A stretch of 8,270 nt of DNA from an uncultured Clostridia bacterium. GTDB lineage: Bacteria; Bacillota; Clostridia; Christensenellales; CAG-138. Each line of letters starts with the position of its first letter. Position 1 is the first letter of the stretch. The DNA is taken from NCBI GenBank assembly GCA_937915925.1, contig CALGGM010000033.1:1-8270 (forward strand), read 5' to 3'. Both the position numbers and the translations under genes were made by a program. A model generated the notes under the pieces. That model saw only the letters and a list, made by a program, of their open reading frames with translations. It did no database searches and was not told the origin of the DNA. Positions 5,463 through 8,270 of this stretch are shown piece after piece.

Positions 5463-5851
5463 TCGTTGTCGCCCTCCTTGTTCTTTTTGTTGAACATGCG
5501 GAGCATCTTATGCGTGACCGCAAAGCCGCCTGCGACGTTGATCATGGCAAGCGCCGCGGCTAAAAATGCGATCGCCATCATGATAAAGCGTCCGCCGATC
5601 GCGCAGACGATGCCCGCGAGCAGCGCGCCGAGCACGGTCACGCCGGACAGCGCGTTCATGCCGGACATCAGCGGCGTGTGCAGAAGGCTCGGGACCTTCT
5701 TGATGATGATGTAGCCGAGCACGGAAGCCACGGCAAAGACCGCGACCAGAATGATCGGTCCCCAGACCGGGTGCTGAAGAACGTTAGATGCTGCGGGAGC
5801 CGCTTCATGAAGCGGCTCCGTTTCAGCGAACATTGAGAACAGAATGTTCAT
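5459..5851 (-). CDS. pntAB: NAD(P) transhydrogenase subunit alpha part 2 (membrane part)
   Basis: A 130-residue membrane subunit that supplies the alpha-side helices of the transmembrane proton channel. It corresponds to the C-terminal part of the fused E. coli PntA and to the separate small subunit in Rhodospirillum rubrum. Three hydrophobic segments lie at about 31-50, 66-88 and 90-113; the conserved HTPLMSGMNALSG (58-70) marks the family. It ends in a charged cytoplasmic tail (NKKNKEGDNE). The gene lies 12 bases after pntAA and overlaps pntB by four bases, so translation is coupled. GGAGG (5856-5860) is only four bases from the chosen ATG, a tight spacing; the next Met (5833) has no binding site. 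The first 60 bases hold two inverted repeats, one at the start codon and a 24 bp perfect palindrome at 5796-5819, unusual for coding DNA. Confidence 0.93.
   Translation of the reverse strand: MNILFSMFAETEPLHEAAPAASNVLQHPVWGPIILVAVFAVASVLGYIIIKKVPSLLHTPLMSGMNALSGVTVLGALLAGIVCAIGGRFIMMAIAFLAAALAMINVAGGFAVTHKMLRMFNKKNKEGDNE
5796..5819. repeat. 24 bp perfect palindrome inside pntAB
   Basis: The arms are GGAGCCGCTTCA (5796-5807) and TGAAGCGGCTCC (5808-5819). In RNA this would be a GC-rich 10 bp stem with a CATG loop. It encodes about residues 11-18 of pntAB (EPLHEAAP). Beyond mismatches, GCTG and CAGC on the minus strand extend the dyad further. No T-run follows, so it is not an ordinary terminator. 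Confidence 0.85.
5828..5849. repeat. Inverted repeat at the pntAB start codon
   Basis: GAACATT (5828-5834) and AATGTTC (5843-5849) are perfect 7-base arms with an eight-base loop. In the mRNA the hairpin would start at the G of the AUG and cover the first codons, so it could hinder initiation. It may act together with the stronger palindrome just downstream. Confidence 0.6.
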
Positions 5852-5863
5852 TATTCCTCCGGA

Positions 5864-7024
5864 TTACAGAAGGCCCATTGCTTCCATCGCGCCCTTGTGG
5901 ACGAGCTTTTCGCCGTCGGTGACGAGGATGGATGCGTCGATCGGGTCGTTCATGTCGAGAACGATCTTGCCGTCATGGGTCAGGTGCTTGGTGAGGTTAT
6001 AGACGTTATGCGCAAACATCCAGGTCGAGCTCGTGGGCAGGAAGCCGGGGATGTTCTTGACGCCGAAGATCGTGACGCCGTGCTTGACCTCGGTGTCGCC
6101 GGGCGTGGTGATCTCGCAGTTGCCGCCCTGGTCGATCGCGATATCGACGATGACGGAGCCGGGCGCCATGGACTTGACCATGTCTTCGGTGACCATGACG
6201 GGCGCGAGTCTGCCGGGAACGAGTGCGGAAAGGAATACGATGTCCATATCCTTGATGACCGGACGCAGCGCTTCGCGCTCCTTCTCCAGCCATTCGCCGG
6301 TGATGGCGTTTGCATAGCCGCCTGCCGCAACGGAGACCTCATCCGGGATGCCGAGATCGACGACCTTTGCGCCGAGGGACTGTGCCTGTTCACGCGCTGC
6401 GGAGCGGATATCCGCCGCATACACGACTGCGCCGAGACGCTTTGCGGTAGCAAGTGCCTGCAGACCCGCAACGCCGACGCCGATGACCATGACCTTCGCG
6501 GGCTTGATGGAGCCGACCGCGCAGAAGATGTTCGGGATGAACTTTGCGAGCTTTTCCGCCGCCATGACGATGCCGCGGTAGCCTGCGCAGGTGCTCATGG
6601 AGGTCAGAGCGTCCATGTTCTGTGCGCGGGATATACGCGGGATGCCGTCCAGCGTCAGACCGATGATGCCGTTTGCCGCCATCTTCTTGACCATCTCATG
6701 ATTGACGGGGGACGCCGGATGGATGAACGTGATGAGGTACTGACCGCGCTTCATCATGTCGACTTCGTGCATGCCGTACTTCTCGTTGAACAGCGGCTCC
6801 TTGACCTTCAGGATCAGGTCCGCACGGTTGTAGATGTCGCGAACGTCGTCAACGATCTCCGCGCCTGCTTCCGCATATGCGGCGTCCATAAAGAACGCGC
6901 CTGCGCCTGCGCCCTTCTCAACGAGCATGGTATGGCCGTCTGCGACGAACTTCTTGATGGTTTCCGGAGTTGCTGCGACACGATTTTCATCGTGCATAAT
7001 CTCTTTGGGGACACCGATAATCAT
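5864..7024 (-). CDS. pntAA: NAD(P) transhydrogenase subunit alpha part 1 (domain I)
   Basis: A 386-residue soluble NAD(H)-binding subunit that docks on the cytoplasmic side of the membrane part and exchanges hydride with domain III. It opens with MIIGVPKEIMHDENRVAATPE, typical of the alanine dehydrogenase/PntA family. Other family segments are PRISRAQNMDALTS (129-142), the Rossmann loop GVGVAG (182-187), Asp205 in AADIR as the likely ribose ligand, and the DQGGNCEITTPG segment (298-309). The length fits the separate PntAA of three-subunit enzymes. I place the start at 7024, not further upstream: AAAGGAGA (7034-7041) is well spaced, homology begins at this Met, and the longer open frame to 7216 overlaps the regulator gene with non-homologous Arg/Ser-rich sequence. 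It follows the Lrp-type gene by 22 bases and lies 12 bases before pntAB. Confidence 0.95.
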   Translation of the reverse strand: MIIGVPKEIMHDENRVAATPETIKKFVADGHTMLVEKGAGAGAFFMDAAYAEAGAEIVDDVRDIYNRADLILKVKEPLFNEKYGMHEVDMMKRGQYLITFIHPASPVNHEMVKKMAANGIIGLTLDGIPRISRAQNMDALTSMSTCAGYRGIVMAAEKLAKFIPNIFCAVGSIKPAKVMVIGVGVAGLQALATAKRLGAVVYAADIRSAAREQAQSLGAKVVDLGIPDEVSVAAGGYANAITGEWLEKEREALRPVIKDMDIVFLSALVPGRLAPVMVTEDMVKSMAPGSVIVDIAIDQGGNCEITTPGDTEVKHGVTIFGVKNIPGFLPTSSTWMFAHNVYNLTKHLTHDGKIVLDMNDPIDASILVTDGEKLVHKGAMEAMGLL

Positions 7025-7046
7025 GATTTGACTTCTCCTTTGATTT

Positions 7047-7499
7047 TTATTTCTCCCGAATCTTCGGGGAATGTACCTGCTTTGCGGTGGACAGAACGAG
7101 CAGCGTTTTCGTGCGCCCGACGCCCGGAATGCTCTTGACTTCATCGAGAAGGCGCTCCAACGACCGCGTCGAATCCGTGCGGATCTTGATGAGGTAGTCG
7201 TAGTCTCCCGCGACATAATTGCATTCCACGATCGAGCTGCGCTTCTTCGCGAAATCGATGAAGCCTTCGTTGAACCGCGGATGATCCATCAGGATGCAGA
7301 TGAAGGCGGTGACGTCAAGCCCGAACTTCTTTTCGTCCAAAATGGTGGTGTACTGCCGGATCACGCCGGCGTTCTCTAACTTCCGGATCCGCTCGATGAC
7401 TGCGGACACGGACAGATTGACCTTTTCAGAAAGGTCGCTTGCGGAAACACGCGCGTTTTCGGACAGTGCGTTGATGATCTTAATATCGGTATTATCCAA
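7047..7499 (-). CDS. Lrp/AsnC-family transcriptional regulator
   Basis: A 150-residue DNA-binding regulator of the feast/famine family. The N-terminal helix-turn-helix covers about residues 1-60 (NTDIKIINALSENARVSASDLSEKVNLSVSAVIERIRKLE region). The C-terminal ligand-binding RAM domain covers about 65-140, with YVAGDYDYLIKI (95-106) and IPGVGRTKTLLVLS (124-137). The start codon is TTG at 7499, supported by AGAGGGGG (7508-7515) at eight bases and by the usual family opening (LD/MDNTDIKI). The gene is first in the operon, 22 bases before pntAA, so it probably regulates itself and the transhydrogenase. The ligand is unknown; relatives bind amino acids. A palindrome, CCTGTACAGG, lies within its promoter. 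Confidence 0.93.
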   Translation of the reverse strand: MDNTDIKIINALSENARVSASDLSEKVNLSVSAVIERIRKLENAGVIRQYTTILDEKKFGLDVTAFICILMDHPRFNEGFIDFAKKRSSIVECNYVAGDYDYLIKIRTDSTRSLERLLDEVKSIPGVGRTKTLLVLSTAKQVHSPKIREK

Positions 7500-7527
7500 T
7501 TCCGAGACCCCCTCTTCCGATATCTCT

Positions 7528-7556
7528 ATGATAGTGCCTGTACAGGAAAAAGTAAA
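7528..7556 (-). promoter_or_regulatory. Promoter of the lrp-pnt operon
   Basis: On the minus strand, TTTACT (7556-7551) and TATCAT (7533-7528) are spaced by 17 bases, a fair sigma-A promoter (4/6 and 5/6 consensus). It lies about 30 bases upstream of the TTG start. Confidence 0.55.
7537..7546. promoter_or_regulatory. Palindrome in promoter spacer, candidate operator
   Basis: CCTGTACAGG is a perfect 10-base palindrome placed between the -35 and -10 boxes. A protein bound here would block RNA polymerase, as expected for negative autoregulation by the adjacent Lrp-type protein. It does not resemble the E. coli Lrp consensus closely, so the link is inferred from position. Confidence 0.4.
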
Positions 7557-7665
7557 CAGCTTTTTTCAAAAAACAGAAAATATTGCGGAAGAAATCTGTC
7601 GAAAGAAAATAATTTTGGTTTTTAGAAATGGACGAAACGGGATGGCGCAGATTGGTACGGCACGA

Positions 7666-7694
7666 TTGACTTTTTCGGAATTTTTGCGTATATT
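7666..7694 (+). promoter_or_regulatory. Sigma-A promoter of the dipeptidase gene
   Basis: TTGACT (7666-7671) and TATATT (7689-7694) are separated by exactly 17 bases, each with five of six consensus bases. The start of transcription would be near 7701, giving a leader of about 30 bases before the ATG. Confidence 0.8.
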
Positions 7695-7731
7695 GAAGGA
7701 AAGAAATCAAGGGAAAAGAGGAGAAGATTTT

Positions 7732-8270
7732 ATGGCATGCACAACGCTTTTGGTCGGCAAAAAGGCTTCGAACAACGGCTCCACGCTGATCGCGAGAACC
7801 GACGACGGACACTTTGACGTGAAAAAGCTGATCGTCGTTTCCCCGAAGGAACAGAAAAAAACCTACACCTCGGTGGGAGGGCATCTGACGCTCACACTGC
7901 CCGACAATCCGATGCGCTATACCGCCTGCCCGAACGTCGATCCGAAGGACGGCGTGTGGGCGGCGACCGGCGTCAACGAGGTGAACGTCGGCATGACGGC
8001 GACGGAAACGATCACCTCGAACCCGCGCGTGCTTGCGGCGGATCCGTTCGTAACGTATCAAAAGGCAAAGACGCGCCGGGAGAAGGACGTGCCGGGCGGG
8101 CTCGGCGAGGAGGATTATGTGGTGCTCGTGCTGCCGTACATCCGCACCGCGCGCGAGGGCGTTTTACGGCTTGCGGCGCTTTTGGAGCAGTACGGCACGT
8201 ATGAATCCAACGGCATCGCGTTCAACGACGAGAACGAGATCTGGTGGATGGAGACGATCGGCGGACATCA
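7732..8270 (+). CDS. C69-family dipeptidase (PepD-like), 5' part
   Basis: The first 179 codons of a gene that runs off the window; family members are usually about 450-550 residues. Peptidase family C69 enzymes are N-terminal nucleophile hydrolases that cleave dipeptides in the cytoplasm. The opening MACTTLLVGKKASNNGS matches the family, with Cys3 as the likely nucleophile exposed by processing. Other supporting segments are ARTDD (21-25), GVNEVNVGMTATET (80-93), EDYVVLVLPYIRTAREGV (127-144) and NGIAFNDENEIWWMETIGGH (160-179). The ATG at 7732 has AGAGGAGA (7717-7724) seven bases upstream and a strong promoter further up. It is transcribed divergently from the lrp-pnt operon, and the two promoters are about 110 bases apart. 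No signal peptide is seen. Exact substrate range cannot be judged. Confidence 0.92.
   Translation, partial: MACTTLLVGKKASNNGSTLIARTDDGHFDVKKLIVVSPKEQKKTYTSVGGHLTLTLPDNPMRYTACPNVDPKDGVWAATGVNEVNVGMTATETITSNPRVLAADPFVTYQKAKTRREKDVPGGLGEEDYVVLVLPYIRTAREGVLRLAALLEQYGTYESNGIAFNDENEIWWMETIGGH

Noticed and set aside
4989..5714. 241-codon plus-strand frame opposite pntB and pntAB
   Set aside because: A shadow of the membrane-protein genes; charged, low-information translation.
5897..7138. 413-codon plus-strand frame opposite pntAA
   Set aside because: It is antisense to a strongly conserved gene; GC-rich codon bias keeps the opposite frame open. It has no binding site or protein-like domains (Asp/Arg-rich).
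7025..7216. N-terminal extension of the pntAA frame up to 7216
   Set aside because: It overlaps the Lrp-type gene in another frame, is Arg/Ser-rich, has no similarity to the family, and the ATG at 7024 has a good binding site.
7492..8061. 189-codon minus-strand frame across the divergent promoter region
   Set aside because: It runs antisense through the dipeptidase gene and both promoters; composition is not protein-like.

Overview
The window looks like a chromosomal fragment of a GC-rich, probably gut-dwelling Firmicute of the class Clostridia. The reasons are strong AGGAGG-type ribosome binding sites, sigma-A-like promoters, an ECF sigma factor of the type common in Clostridia, and short dispersed palindromic repeats of a style familiar from clostridial genomes. 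The taxonomic call is inference; there is no rRNA or marker gene here.

Layout. (1) Positions 1-259 hold a possible tail of an upstream gene, a truncated copy of a dispersed repeat and a promoter region. (2) Positions 260-3116, plus strand: a tight three-gene operon encoding an ECF sigma factor, a large single-pass membrane protein that is probably its anti-sigma or sensor partner, and a small membrane-anchored protein. A TGTAAC-17 bp-CGTC element upstream is a textbook ECF promoter, so the operon probably activates itself. (3) Positions 3117-3505 are intergenic, with a repeat cluster in B-A-B order; repeat A also lies upstream of the sigma operon, so the operon sits between direct copies. (4) Positions 3506-7499, minus strand: a strong terminator and, in order of transcription, an Lrp/AsnC regulator followed by the three-subunit proton-pumping NAD(P) transhydrogenase pntAA-pntAB-pntB. 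(5) Positions 7500-7731 form a divergent promoter region. (6) Position 7732 to the end, plus strand: the first 179 codons of a C69-family (PepD-like) dipeptidase, cut by the window edge.

The most unusual object is PntB. It carries two complete tandem copies of the nucleotide-binding domain III, 163 residues each and differing at one residue, joined by a Pro/Glu-rich linker and a short second linker. The DNA of the two copies is identical over a 305 bp core while the edges have diverged, which suggests an established duplication homogenised by gene conversion. In both copies the Lys-Arg-Ser motif that classical transhydrogenases use to hold the NADP 2'-phosphate reads Asn-Phe-Asp, and the membrane-domain His known as beta-His91 in E. 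coli is Asn. Together these point to a variant transhydrogenase whose nucleotide preference and stoichiometry may differ from the studied enzymes. A 24 bp perfect palindrome and a start-codon hairpin at the beginning of pntAB may help set subunit ratios. The Lrp-type protein at the head of the operon is the obvious candidate regulator.
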